DNA from: an uncultured Bacteroidota bacterium
Lineage (GTDB): Bacteria > Bacteroidota > Bacteroidia > Chitinophagales > Chitinophagaceae
Direction: 5' to 3'
NCBI GenBank assembly: GCA_903906615.1
Contig: CAIVKT010000421.1
Coordinates: 1 to 6,079 of the forward strand
Length of the DNA: 6,079 nucleotides
In this document: one piece after another, positions 1 to 5,670 of the stretch
Layout: each line of letters starts with the position of its first letter
How positions within the stretch are numbered: the first letter of the stretch is position 1
The notes under the pieces: model-generated
What the model was told of the DNA's origin: nothing
The model's database searches: none
What the model saw: the letters and a program-made list of their open reading frames with translations, nothing else
Position numbers and translations under genes: made by a program

Positions 1-3
1 CAA

Positions 4-489
4 ATGACACAACAGGAAATAACAATGAAATGCCTGCTCGATAACTGGTACAGCAATGTCTCCCGCATGGATAACCTTTTCGACCTCCTCACCGATGCCC
101 AGTTGCAACAGCATGTAGCGCCAGGCCGCAACAGGGGCATCTACCTCCTCGGCCATATGGCAGCAGTGCATAGCCGCTTACTGCCCATGGTAGGCGCAGG
201 CGATCAGTTGCATACCTATCTTGATGACATATTCCTCACCAGCCCCGACAATGTAAACACAGAAATGCCCGCAGCAGCCGACCTGCGCAAATACTGGAAA
301 GAAGTGAATGGCAAACTGGCCACACATTTCAGTGGCATGTCAGCCGACGACTGGTTTACAAAGCATTCCGCTGTATCCGCCGAAGAATTCGCCAAAGAGC
401 CCCACCGCAACAAACTCAATCTCCTCATCAGCCGCACCACGCATATGGCCTACCACTTCGGCCAGCTTGTATTTTTGAAAAGCAAGTAA
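4..489 (+). CDS. DinB family protein (putative metal-dependent four-helix enzyme)
   Basis: This 161-residue protein has the length and pattern of the DinB/YfiT-like superfamily, cytoplasmic four-helix bundles that bind a divalent metal through three histidines. The candidate triad is visible: His51 in the helix LLGHMAAVH, and His147 and His151 in the C-terminal THMAYHFGQL, the usual HxxxH near the end of the fold. The family includes bacillithiol- and mycothiol-dependent transferases and many members of unknown reaction, so no substrate is assigned. A central stretch around residues 72-101 (DDIFLTSPD, LRKYWKEVN) looks like a conserved Bacteroidota subgroup of the family. The ATG at position 4 is the first one in the window, but the reading frame is open to the left edge, so a slightly longer N-terminus cannot be excluded; Met8 is an internal alternative. 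Codon use is rich in C-ending codons, unlike the AT-richer gene that follows. The gene ends at a terminator and looks like the end of a transcription unit. Confidence 0.88.
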   Translation: MTQQEITMKCLLDNWYSNVSRMDNLFDLLTDAQLQQHVAPGRNRGIYLLGHMAAVHSRLLPMVGAGDQLHTYLDDIFLTSPDNVNTEMPAAADLRKYWKEVNGKLATHFSGMSADDWFTKHSAVSAEEFAKEPHRNKLNLLISRTTHMAYHFGQLVFLKSK

Positions 490-515
490 TAATAAAGGCA
501 GTATGTATAAAATAG

Positions 516-543
516 GGAGTCACACATCGTGGCTCCTTTTTTT
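516..543 (+). terminator. Intrinsic terminator after the DinB gene
   Basis: GGAGTCAC (516-523) pairs with GTGGCTCC (529-536) over eight base pairs, including one G-U pair, around a five-base loop, and is followed directly by seven T (537-543). It lies 27 bases after the DinB stop codon and separates that gene from the TlpA-like gene. Confidence 0.85.
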
Positions 544-605
544 GTAGAGCAGGATACAATAAATCCAAACAAGTTGTGTTATATTAGTTCTCTAAATAGC
601 CTTTT

Positions 606-2024
606 ATGCGCACACACTTTTTGGTAGCGTTACTTTGCATCAGCACATCAACAATGTTCGCGGCTAATACCGTGAAGCTTCATGGCAAGATCACTAACCC
701 GATTTCTGATAGTATTTTGGTCAGGTATTCTGAAACATGGGTAGGTTATGAGCCAAAGGTAGTTGCAACCAGGCTATCCGCCGATGGTAGCTTTTCGCTT
801 TCATTTCCATTAGAGCATAAGTATACACAGGTATTGATACAGCATGGAGACCAGGAAACGGAGATATTTCCTGAACCCGGGAATGATCTTGGTATAACCC
901 TTGATGCGAAAAACTTCGACAGTTCGCTTCATTATACGGGCAAGGGAGCGGAGGTAGCTAATTTTCTGGCATTGCACATGATCACAATTGGATCTTCTTT
1001 GACTTTTGGCGGGCAGTTACAAGAGCTTTGTATCGAAGATCCTGCTGCATTTGAGGAGAAAGCCAATGTTGCTTTAAACAAGGAAATAGACTTTTTAAAG
1101 GCCAATGATAAAGTATTGCCTGCTTCCTTTAAAAAGATGTGGAAGGCAAATTATCAGTATAACCTCTATTATATCATGTTGTCCTACCCGACCTTTCATG
1201 AAATGCAAAAACAGCACTCATACACAATATCGTCAATACCCAAAGAAGATTATAAAACAGTTTTGGATGTCCCTGCTGCATTTGATGACGAATTACTTAC
1301 GGTAAGTGCTTACCGCATGTACCTCGATGCTTATTACTACCAGCTTATTACTGCAAAAAATGCTATGGCCGGTTCTGATGTCAAAGCCACTGATTCCGCC
1401 CAGGATATCGAAGCGTATCGAAATATGCCGAAAGGTTCGGCAGAAATATATGGTGCAGGCCATATCTGCAATAAACTGAAGTACTACACTTACACAGAAG
1501 GTCAGGCCAGGGTCTTAGCATATAAAAAGCAATTTCCTGCAAGTCCGTATTTATCACTACTGGACGAAAAGATGGCTTTAAAAAAGAAGTTTTCCGCAGG
1601 CAGCAAAGCGGTTGATTTCACTTTCACAACCCTCGATGGTAAGGCAATGAAATTGTCTGATCTGAAAGGCAAAGTGGTGTATCTTGATTTCTGGGCTAGT
1701 TGGTGCGGCCCCTGCAAAGGCGAAATGCCGTTTGCTAAAAAAGTTGAAGAAAAATATAAAGACAAGGATGTGGTGTTCCTGTATGTATCTATTGATGCCG
1801 ATGACGCAGCCTGGAAAAGTGCAATGCAGAAAATGCAGATAGACGGCGTAAATACTCGCGATGATGGCGGTGGCTGGGATGGTGCCATCGCTAAACAATA
1901 TGACATCAGAAGCATACCTGCATACTTTCTTATCGATAAAGAAGGGAATTATGCGGCAGACAACGCTCCCCGGCCAAGCAGTACTGGCGATCTCACCAAC
2001 ACTATAGATAAGCTATTGCGGTGA
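606..2024 (+). CDS. Secreted TlpA-family thioredoxin-like thiol-disulfide protein
   Basis: This 472-residue protein has a signal peptide (residues 1 to about 19-20, hydrophobic core FLVALLCIS, likely cut near MFA-AN), a beta-rich N-terminal domain (about 22-110) of the DUF4369-like kind that often precedes Bacteroidota thioredoxins, a helical, aromatic-rich middle region (about 115-325), and a C-terminal TlpA/AhpC-TSA thioredoxin domain (about 331-472). The active site is Cys367-Gly-Pro-Cys370 within DFWASWCGPC, and the cis-proline is Pro438 in SIPAYFLID, so the redox centre is intact. Such proteins act outside the cytoplasm, usually reducing disulfides in cytochrome-maturation or other envelope proteins; the partner here is unknown. 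Cys11 lies in the signal core and has Leu at -1, so it is not a credible lipobox. No Shine-Dalgarno sequence precedes the ATG, as is usual in Bacteroidota. Codon use is visibly more AT-rich than in the DinB and response-regulator genes. It converges on the Rieske gene with a 45-bp gap in which I see no terminator. Confidence 0.93.
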   Translation: MRTHFLVALLCISTSTMFAANTVKLHGKITNPISDSILVRYSETWVGYEPKVVATRLSADGSFSLSFPLEHKYTQVLIQHGDQETEIFPEPGNDLGITLDAKNFDSSLHYTGKGAEVANFLALHMITIGSSLTFGGQLQELCIEDPAAFEEKANVALNKEIDFLKANDKVLPASFKKMWKANYQYNLYYIMLSYPTFHEMQKQHSYTISSIPKEDYKTVLDVPAAFDDELLTVSAYRMYLDAYYYQLITAKNAMAGSDVKATDSAQDIEAYRNMPKGSAEIYGAGHICNKLKYYTYTEGQARVLAYKKQFPASPYLSLLDEKMALKKKFSAGSKAVDFTFTTLDGKAMKLSDLKGKVVYLDFWASWCGPCKGEMPFAKKVEEKYKDKDVVFLYVSIDADDAAWKSAMQKMQIDGVNTRDDGGGWDGAIAKQYDIRSIPAYFLIDKEGNYAADNAPRPSSTGDLTNTIDKLLR

Positions 2025-2069
2025 TCGCTTGAAATACTTTATTTCCGGCATTGTTCAGGATGTACTCGT

Positions 2070-2486
2070 TTAAGAAGTAATCGTAAGTACATTGCCACTC
2101 TTGGTTACTGTATATTTCGTGAGTCCCGATGGCGGCGGTCCGGATATTACTGCTCCCGTGCTTACGTTATAAGTGCCGCCGTGGCAGGGGCATACGATCG
2201 TTCTGCTCGTGCTGTTATAGCCTACTGTGCATCCGGCATGTGTGCACGTGGCCGACAGGGCATCATACGTCGACGCGCCCGTACATACAATGATCAATCC
2301 ATTGGCATATACCGATCCCCCTGTGCTGTTCAATGATGCGTTGGCGGTATTGGTCAGGTCTAGTGTGAAGTTTACATTGCTTGGTCCGGCATAGCTCTGC
2401 TTTTTACAGCTTTCAATTACGCCGATAGGTATGAGGGATAGCCCGCACATAATAAGCCCTTGTTTCAAAAATTCTTTCCGTTCCAT
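2070..2486 (-). CDS. Exported Rieske [2Fe-2S] protein
   Basis: This 138-residue protein carries both Rieske cluster-binding boxes: Cys81-Thr-His83-x-x-Cys86 (CTHAGC) and Cys99-Pro-Cys101-His102 (CPCHGGTY). Cys81, His83, Cys99 and His102 would bind the cluster; Cys86 and Cys101 occupy the positions of the stabilising disulfide found in bc1/b6f-type and arsenite-oxidase-type Rieske proteins. A GPPP motif at 116-119 matches the proline loop that covers the cluster. The N-terminus has RKEFLK (3-8), a twin-arginine-like motif with Lys in place of one Arg, then a hydrophobic stretch (11-24) ending at IESC27. That could be a lipoprotein cysteine, though Glu at -2 is unusual; otherwise the segment is an uncleaved anchor. 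The likely role is periplasmic electron transfer, with unknown partners. It is a stand-alone domain with no cytochrome b or oxygenase gene beside it. It follows the hemerythrin gene on the same strand after 113 bp and appears to have its own promoter. Confidence 0.93.
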   Translation of the reverse strand: MERKEFLKQGLIMCGLSLIPIGVIESCKKQSYAGPSNVNFTLDLTNTANASLNSTGGSVYANGLIIVCTGASTYDALSATCTHAGCTVGYNSTSRTIVCPCHGGTYNVSTGAVISGPPPSGLTKYTVTKSGNVLTITS

Positions 2487-2503
2487 CGTTATGTGTTAGT
2501 GAT

Positions 2504-2533
2504 AAAAAGTAATTAACGTGTACATACACGCAA
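2504..2533 (-). promoter_or_regulatory. Bacteroidota-type promoter for the Rieske gene
   Basis: Read on the minus strand, TTG (2533-2531) stands 19 bp before TACTTTTT (2511-2504). This fits the Bacteroidota primary-sigma pattern of a -33 TTTG and a -7 TAnnTTTG, with the last G of the -7 box replaced by T. The box ends 17 bp before the Rieske start codon, which gives a plausible short leader. No transcript data support it; the call rests on motif and spacing only. Confidence 0.5.
2517..2530. promoter_or_regulatory. Operator-like palindrome inside the promoter spacer
   Basis: CGTGTA and TACACG form a perfect inverted repeat of six bases each around a two-base centre (CA on the plus strand). 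It lies wholly between the -33 and -7 elements proposed for the Rieske gene, where a bound dimeric regulator would block or remodel polymerase binding. The site does not match an operator class I can name with confidence, so the regulator is unknown. Confidence 0.45.
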
Positions 2534-2599
2534 TAATTGTGCCGCTTTTACTCTTTAACACATATTTTTCAACAGAATACAGGGTCTTTTATTGATGGA

Positions 2600-3313
2600 T
2601 TATACTTTCGGTGTAAACTGCGCAAGGTCATATATCCCAAGCGTCTTTTCTGTATCCGCCACCTTGCTCACCATTGTTTCAAAACCGCCTTTACCAAATA
2701 GTTTTTGCTCGTTATGCTCAAATTCCTCGCCAAGCGAATCGTATTCATGGTGTGAAACCAGCTTCCTGAAGGCCGGGAACAGAATGGTGTCTTCCCTCGC
2801 CTCATGCGGCCGGTACATGGTGTTAAACGATGTAAGCGCAGCAAGTAGCATCTGTTGGTCGGCATCAGTTGGTGACGTGATTTTTGCCAGTTGCATGATC
2901 TTATCTGTCAATGCCCGGCCTGCATTGTGTTGTTGTAGCAACGTATCCACCAGGTCGGTAAGCTGGTTAGCCTTCTTAAATCTCGGGAATAGGTAATTCT
3001 CTTCCTGCTTTTCATGATAGTCTTCTACAAACGTCCGGATAACGCCCGCAGCATCTATCAGGGATTGTCGTGGAAAGGCTTCTTTATTGGTAAGGTGTGT
3101 TTTGCAGGTATCATATATCAGCAGTACCCTGTTTAGCAAACCATGTTCTTGCATCAGGTCTTCTGGTGGAGATACTTTTTGATCTTCGTCATCATCTTTA
3201 CAACCCTGCAAAAAACTAAACCCGCCAATTGTTCCGATTACGGCCAGGGTTATCCCTTTCGCAATAAAACTCCTTCGGCTATTCTCGTTTTCAGGTAATG
3301 TTATCGTTTGCAT
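2600..3313 (-). CDS. Tat-exported hemerythrin-domain lipoprotein
   Basis: This 237-residue protein begins with a twin-arginine signal (SRRSFIAKG, residues 12-20), a hydrophobic core (21-35) and a lipobox LQGC with Cys38 as the lipidated residue. The mature part is a hemerythrin-like four-helix bundle with the expected di-iron ligand pattern: His57 (MQEHGLLNR), His100 and Glu104 (DYHEKQEENYLFP), His129 (QQHNAGR), and His170 with Glu174 (RPHEAREDTILFP); His200 and Glu202 lie in the last helix. Hemerythrin domains bind O2 or NO or handle iron; which applies here cannot be read from sequence. Tat export suggests folding, and perhaps metal loading, before transport. Immediately after Cys38 comes KDDDED, which resembles the acidic surface-export signal of Bacteroidota lipoproteins. 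The ATG at 3313 is the best start because it leaves a short charged N-region before the twin arginines. The Rieske gene follows on the same strand, and no terminator separates them. Confidence 0.9.
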   Translation of the reverse strand: MQTITLPENENSRRSFIAKGITLAVIGTIGGFSFLQGCKDDDEDQKVSPPEDLMQEHGLLNRVLLIYDTCKTHLTNKEAFPRQSLIDAAGVIRTFVEDYHEKQEENYLFPRFKKANQLTDLVDTLLQQHNAGRALTDKIMQLAKITSPTDADQQMLLAALTSFNTMYRPHEAREDTILFPAFRKLVSHHEYDSLGEEFEHNEQKLFGKGGFETMVSKVADTEKTLGIYDLAQFTPKV

Positions 3314-3410
3314 ATAGTTGCTTTGATACTGGTAAGCGTAAATATCATACCAATAGCGCGTATCGCTTCTTCACGACGGAACGCAGTTATCCTTTAACGA
3401 AAAGGGCTGC

Positions 3411-3440
3411 GCCGCCGTTCACTACTTTATTGCCGCCGTT
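3411..3440. repeat. GCCGCCGTT direct repeat in the 3314-3525 divergent spacer
   Basis: GCCGCCGTT occurs at 3411-3419 and again at 3432-3440, 21 bp apart start to start, in a GC-rich patch of the 212-bp spacer between the divergent hemerythrin gene and the 3526 gene. Two helical turns of spacing would suit a protein bound on one face, but a chance repeat or the remains of a dispersed element are equally possible. Confidence 0.3.
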
Positions 3441-3474
3441 GGCACCCCAAACGCTGCAAGTGGCTACTTACCGT

Positions 3475-3505
3475 TTTTTCATCATTCCTTTAATATTGAT
3501 GTTTG
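3475..3505 (+). promoter_or_regulatory. Weak candidate promoter for the 3526 gene
   Basis: GATGTTTG (3498-3505) matches the Bacteroidota -7 box TAnnTTTG except for its first base. A T-rich stretch (TTTT at 3475-3478) stands 19 bp upstream in the -33 position but lacks the G. The placement, 20 bp before the ATG at 3526, is sensible. The match is weak and is offered as a candidate only. Confidence 0.25.
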
Positions 3506-3525
3506 TGTCCTAAATAAGCATACAA

Positions 3526-3924
3526 ATGACTACTTTAAGCATTTTCCTCATCATCATATCCCGCAATGGCAGAATGTCAGGGCCTGCCTTCAGTTACGTA
3601 GCTACCGATAAAAAACACATGCACACTGCGGTCAGCTTCATCGTTCCCGGACCAGATAAAATGGGTTACTACTACCTGCTCGGTGGTAATGATCCTAAGG
3701 CGCTCAATATGATAGGCACCTTGGTGCCTTCAGTAAGCAAGGTGTCCGACTTCAACTGCCAATACGATGTGCGCGATCCTCAATATAGGTTTTACCAGGT
3801 ATTACAGTTCGGTTGTGGAAATGGTGTAGCTTACTCACCGGTAATAGACACGCAAAACCCCGAAAAAGAAGAAACAACATTGCGTCAAATGCCGGGAATG
3901 CGGCCGGATAGCGTGGCTGCATAG
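3526..3924 (+). CDS. Hypothetical protein, 132 residues
   Basis: I do not recognise this family. Codon choice and amino-acid composition over residues 17-132 look like a real protein: a mix of Tyr/Phe/Gly-rich segments (DKMGYYYLLGGNDP at 44-57, YRFYQVLQFGCGNG at 87-100), two cysteines (78 and 97) and an acidic, Pro-containing tail. The first 12 residues (MTTLSIFLIIIS) are hydrophobic but lack positive charge before the core, so they are a poor signal peptide. Met17 (MSGPAFSYV) or Met32 may be the true start, or the N-terminus may have been lost. An in-frame TAA at 3511 closes the frame just upstream. The gene is divergent from the hemerythrin gene and followed by a terminator, so it is probably transcribed alone. 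Nothing in it indicates a catalytic motif or metal site. Confidence 0.6.
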   Translation: MTTLSIFLIIISRNGRMSGPAFSYVATDKKHMHTAVSFIVPGPDKMGYYYLLGGNDPKALNMIGTLVPSVSKVSDFNCQYDVRDPQYRFYQVLQFGCGNGVAYSPVIDTQNPEKEETTLRQMPGMRPDSVAA

Positions 3925-3950
3925 CCATCGCTATAGATTATCGGAAAAAG

Positions 3951-3980
3951 GAAGGTGCCTGCAATAGCTCCTTCTTTTTT
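3951..3980 (+). terminator. Intrinsic terminator after the hypothetical gene
   Basis: GAAGG (3951-3955) pairs with CCTTC (3970-3974). After a T-T mismatch, GC pairs with GC around an eight-base loop, and six T follow (3975-3980). The A-run just before the stem (3945-3949) can pair with the T-run, as is common in such terminators. It lies 26 bases after the stop codon of the 3526 gene. Confidence 0.75.
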
Positions 3981-4016
3981 CATTTTTTGAACAGGTTGAT
4001 ATGTTAATCAATTGTA

Positions 4017-4032
4017 AGTACGTTTTTAGTAC
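4017..4032. repeat. AGTAC repeat upstream of the response regulator
   Basis: AGTAC occurs at 4017-4021 and 4028-4032, 11 bp apart, about one helical turn, ending 25 bp before the regulator's ATG. GTAC is self-complementary, so the pair is both a direct and an inverted repeat. It could be an autoregulatory site, but such short repeats arise easily by chance. Confidence 0.25.
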
Positions 4033-4057
4033 ATCAAAAACCTTTTATCTTTAGTCT

Positions 4058-4819
4058 ATGAAAAGCCCCGGCAACATAACGGCCATTATTGTCGATGACG
4101 ATGAGTTCTGTTGTTTTCAGCTGCAGGACCTCATAAAAAAATACGCACTTGGCATCGAGATCGTTGCCGTGTGTAACTCCGGCACCGATGGCCTCGTAAA
4201 GATACGCGAACTCAGCCCCGATCTCGTATTCCTCGATGTGGAAATGCCCGGCATGAATGGCTTTGAGATGATTCGTAAACTCCCCGCCGTAAATTTCGAG
4301 ATCATATTCACTACCTCGCACGAGCAGTACGCTATACGCGCCATTCGCTTCTCGGCGCTCGATTACCTCGTGAAGCCGTTAGATCCCACAGCCCTGCAGG
4401 ATGCCATCAGTCGTATGCGCGATAAGATGCAGGAAAAATTACCCGCCGAAGAAAAGAAGCTTGAGCTGCTGGGCATACCTGCCGAAAAGAAATTCAACAA
4501 CCTCGCCGTGCCTACCATGGAGGGCCTGCTGTTCATCTGCATTCAAGACATCATCCGCTGCGAATCAGACGATAAGTACACCAAGATATTTCTGGCAGAT
4601 AAGAAGATGATACTGGCCTCCCGCACACTTGGCGATTTCGAGGACCTGCTCAGTCCGCATGGCTTCTTCCGCATACACAAGTCATACCTCATCAACCTCA
4701 TCCACCTCAAAAAATACCTGCGCGGCGAAGGCGGCCAGGTCATCATGGCCGATGGCAGCACACTCGATGTATCCCGCCGCAAAAAAGAAGAGCTAATGGT
4801 ATTAGTGTCGCAGTTTTAA
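4058..4819 (+). CDS. LytTR-family response regulator
   Basis: This 253-residue transcription regulator has an N-terminal receiver domain (about 8-125) and a C-terminal LytTR DNA-binding domain (about 147-253). The receiver is complete: acidic residues Asp13-Asp15, phospho-acceptor Asp60 in LVFLDVEMPG, the switch threonine at 85/86 in FTTSHEQYA, Tyr103 and Lys106 in LDYLVKPLD. The LytTR domain shows the family hallmarks IRCESDDKYTKI (166-177) and FFRIHKSYLINL (203-214). Such proteins are cytoplasmic, are phosphorylated by LytS/YpdA-type or other histidine kinases, and bind paired direct repeats upstream of target genes. No kinase is present in the window before or after it, so the partner lies elsewhere or beyond the edge. 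The ATG at 4058 is the only sensible start; it has no Shine-Dalgarno sequence and an AT-rich leader. Codon use is rich in C-ending codons, like the DinB gene. A LytTR-like direct repeat lies downstream at 5671-5708. Confidence 0.95.
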   Translation: MKSPGNITAIIVDDDEFCCFQLQDLIKKYALGIEIVAVCNSGTDGLVKIRELSPDLVFLDVEMPGMNGFEMIRKLPAVNFEIIFTTSHEQYAIRAIRFSALDYLVKPLDPTALQDAISRMRDKMQEKLPAEEKKLELLGIPAEKKFNNLAVPTMEGLLFICIQDIIRCESDDKYTKIFLADKKMILASRTLGDFEDLLSPHGFFRIHKSYLINLIHLKKYLRGEGGQVIMADGSTLDVSRRKKEELMVLVSQF

Positions 4820-4854
4820 TGCTTGCAACAACCCGCCGTAGGCGCTGCGCTTTG

Positions 4855-4941
4855 TTCGCTATAGCTATTTCAGCGAAGGCGAAAATTGCTCCTGCCCACC
4901 TCGCGAAGGATAACGCTCTCGCCTCTAATTGCGATGGCGAG
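4855..4941. repeat. Hairpin-rich non-coding spacer element
   Basis: The spacer between the convergent response regulator and the lipoprotein gene holds two hairpins: TTCGCT (4855-4860) with AGCGAA (4872-4877) around an 11-base loop that contains the palindrome ATAGCTAT, and CTCGCC (4918-4923) with GGCGAG (4936-4941) around a 12-base loop. GCGAAGG occurs twice (4873-4879, 4903-4909). The patch is GC-rich compared with other intergenic DNA here and resembles a dispersed intergenic repeat, though copies elsewhere cannot be seen. Short open frames on both strands across it look non-coding. Confidence 0.35.
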
Positions 4942-4961
4942 GCAGTTTCACGATTGACACT

Positions 4962-4994
4962 AAACAAAACGCCTTCCTTTTCAAAAAGGAAGGC
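4962..4994 (-). terminator. Terminator of the lipoprotein gene, possibly bidirectional
   Basis: GCCTTCCTTT (4971-4980) and AAAGGAAGGC (4985-4994) form a perfect ten-base-pair stem with a four-base loop. On the minus strand it comes 23 bases after the lipoprotein stop codon and is followed by a T-rich tract (complement of 4962-4970, GTTTTGTTT). On the plus strand the stem could also stop transcription from the response regulator, but there the following tract is not T-rich. Confidence 0.8.
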
Positions 4995-5017
4995 ACTCAT
5001 AAAATTACTTGAATTAT

Positions 5018-5644
5018 TTACTGGCCGGTAGTAGCAGGACCCGAAGCTGTTGCAGGTACCAGTGGCATAGTGATGGTAACGGTATTGCCGTCATTTTTTA
5101 CAGTGCCGGGTTGCGCAGCAGGTATCATCATTGTACCCTGTATGCCCAGTTGCCCGTACATAGGGTCATCAAGCGTAATGGGTGTGCCGAATGTATATTG
5201 CCCGCCATCAACCAGGTTACTCTGCTGGGTTGGTTGGTAGGTTACAATATCGGCGAGCTTGAAGATCAGCGATATACTGTTAGGTGTTTGGGTGCTATAG
5301 GAGAACGTAACTGGTATAGTGCCGTTAACAGAAGTTGTTCCTAATGCCGGGTTGGAACACATGCCTTCTCCTATGCAGGAAACTGAGTTTTTTGTTTTCA
5401 AAAGTTGATCCTGCTTTTGGGTCGCACTCTTACTTGCAGTATCTACATTAGATGCAGCGGGTTTTGGAGGCGCTGTTGAATCCGCCGCTATCGATCCGCC
5501 GCCTGGGTTTGTTGTAGGTCCTGATGAGGGATTGCCGAAAATCACCATAGCTTGCATTGTTTTGGCAGTTTGTCCGCAACCCGCTGCAAGAATTACGATG
5601 CCGAGAGCTAAAATGTATAATAAAGAAAACCGCTGCTTTTTCAT
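5018..5644 (-). CDS. Lipoprotein of unknown function
   Basis: This 208-residue protein starts with a clear lipoprotein signal: MKKQR, a hydrophobic core (8-19) and the lipobox LAAGC with Cys23. Mature residues about 36-80 form a Pro/Gly/Ser/Thr/Ala-rich flexible linker, the kind that holds a domain away from the membrane. From about 88 to 195 the sequence alternates in a beta-strand manner (IPVTFSYST, ISLIFKLADIVTY, TVTITMPLV) and may be a small beta-sandwich; it ends in another Pro/Thr/Ala-rich tail. Two cysteines six residues apart (Cys90, Cys96) at the start of this domain could form a disulfide. I do not recognise the family and assign no function. It is alone on the minus strand, divergent from the TPR gene with a shared 98-bp control region, and has its own terminator. 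Residues just after Cys23 (GQTAK) show no acidic surface-export signal. Confidence 0.85.
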   Translation of the reverse strand: MKKQRFSLLYILALGIVILAAGCGQTAKTMQAMVIFGNPSSGPTTNPGGGSIAADSTAPPKPAASNVDTASKSATQKQDQLLKTKNSVSCIGEGMCSNPALGTTSVNGTIPVTFSYSTQTPNSISLIFKLADIVTYQPTQQSNLVDGGQYTFGTPITLDDPMYGQLGIQGTMMIPAAQPGTVKNDGNTVTITMPLVPATASGPATTGQ

Positions 5645-5670
5645 TCAGTTTTTTTTAATTGTAAGTAAGG

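Noticed and set aside
1502..1915. Long minus-strand frames opposite the thioredoxin domain
   Set aside because: They lie antisense to the CGPC active-site region and show no domain signature.
2025..2069. Looked for a terminator between the convergent TlpA-like and Rieske genes
   Set aside because: Only a three-pair GCG/CGC stem without a T-run is visible; no terminator can be supported.
2592..2996. 134-codon open frame on the plus strand opposite the hemerythrin gene
   Set aside because: It is antisense to a gene with clear motifs, and its Ser/Cys-rich product is typical of a shadow frame.
3385..3466. Short minus-strand frame with a Gly/Asn-rich peptide, considered as a small peptide or RiPP precursor
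   Set aside because: It has no ATG, a stop lies directly upstream of the frame, and no modifying enzyme or transporter is nearby.
3298..3513. Open frame of 71 codons on the plus strand, in the same frame as the 3526 gene and separated from it only by a TAA and 12 bases
   Set aside because: Its start overlaps the hemerythrin start in antisense, its composition is unlike a protein family I know, and it crosses the expected promoter region. An interrupted longer gene is possible but unsupported.
4046..4053. TATCTTTA as a -7 box for the response regulator
   Set aside because: It matches TAnnTTTG except for the last base, but a start site would fall on the ATG itself and no -33 TTG lies at the right distance.
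4743..5031. Open frames on both strands over the convergent spacer (70 and 85 codons)
   Set aside because: They overlap the end of the response regulator or the lipoprotein gene and run through the terminator hairpin and GC-rich repeats; the Ala/Arg/Lys-rich products look like translated repeat DNA.
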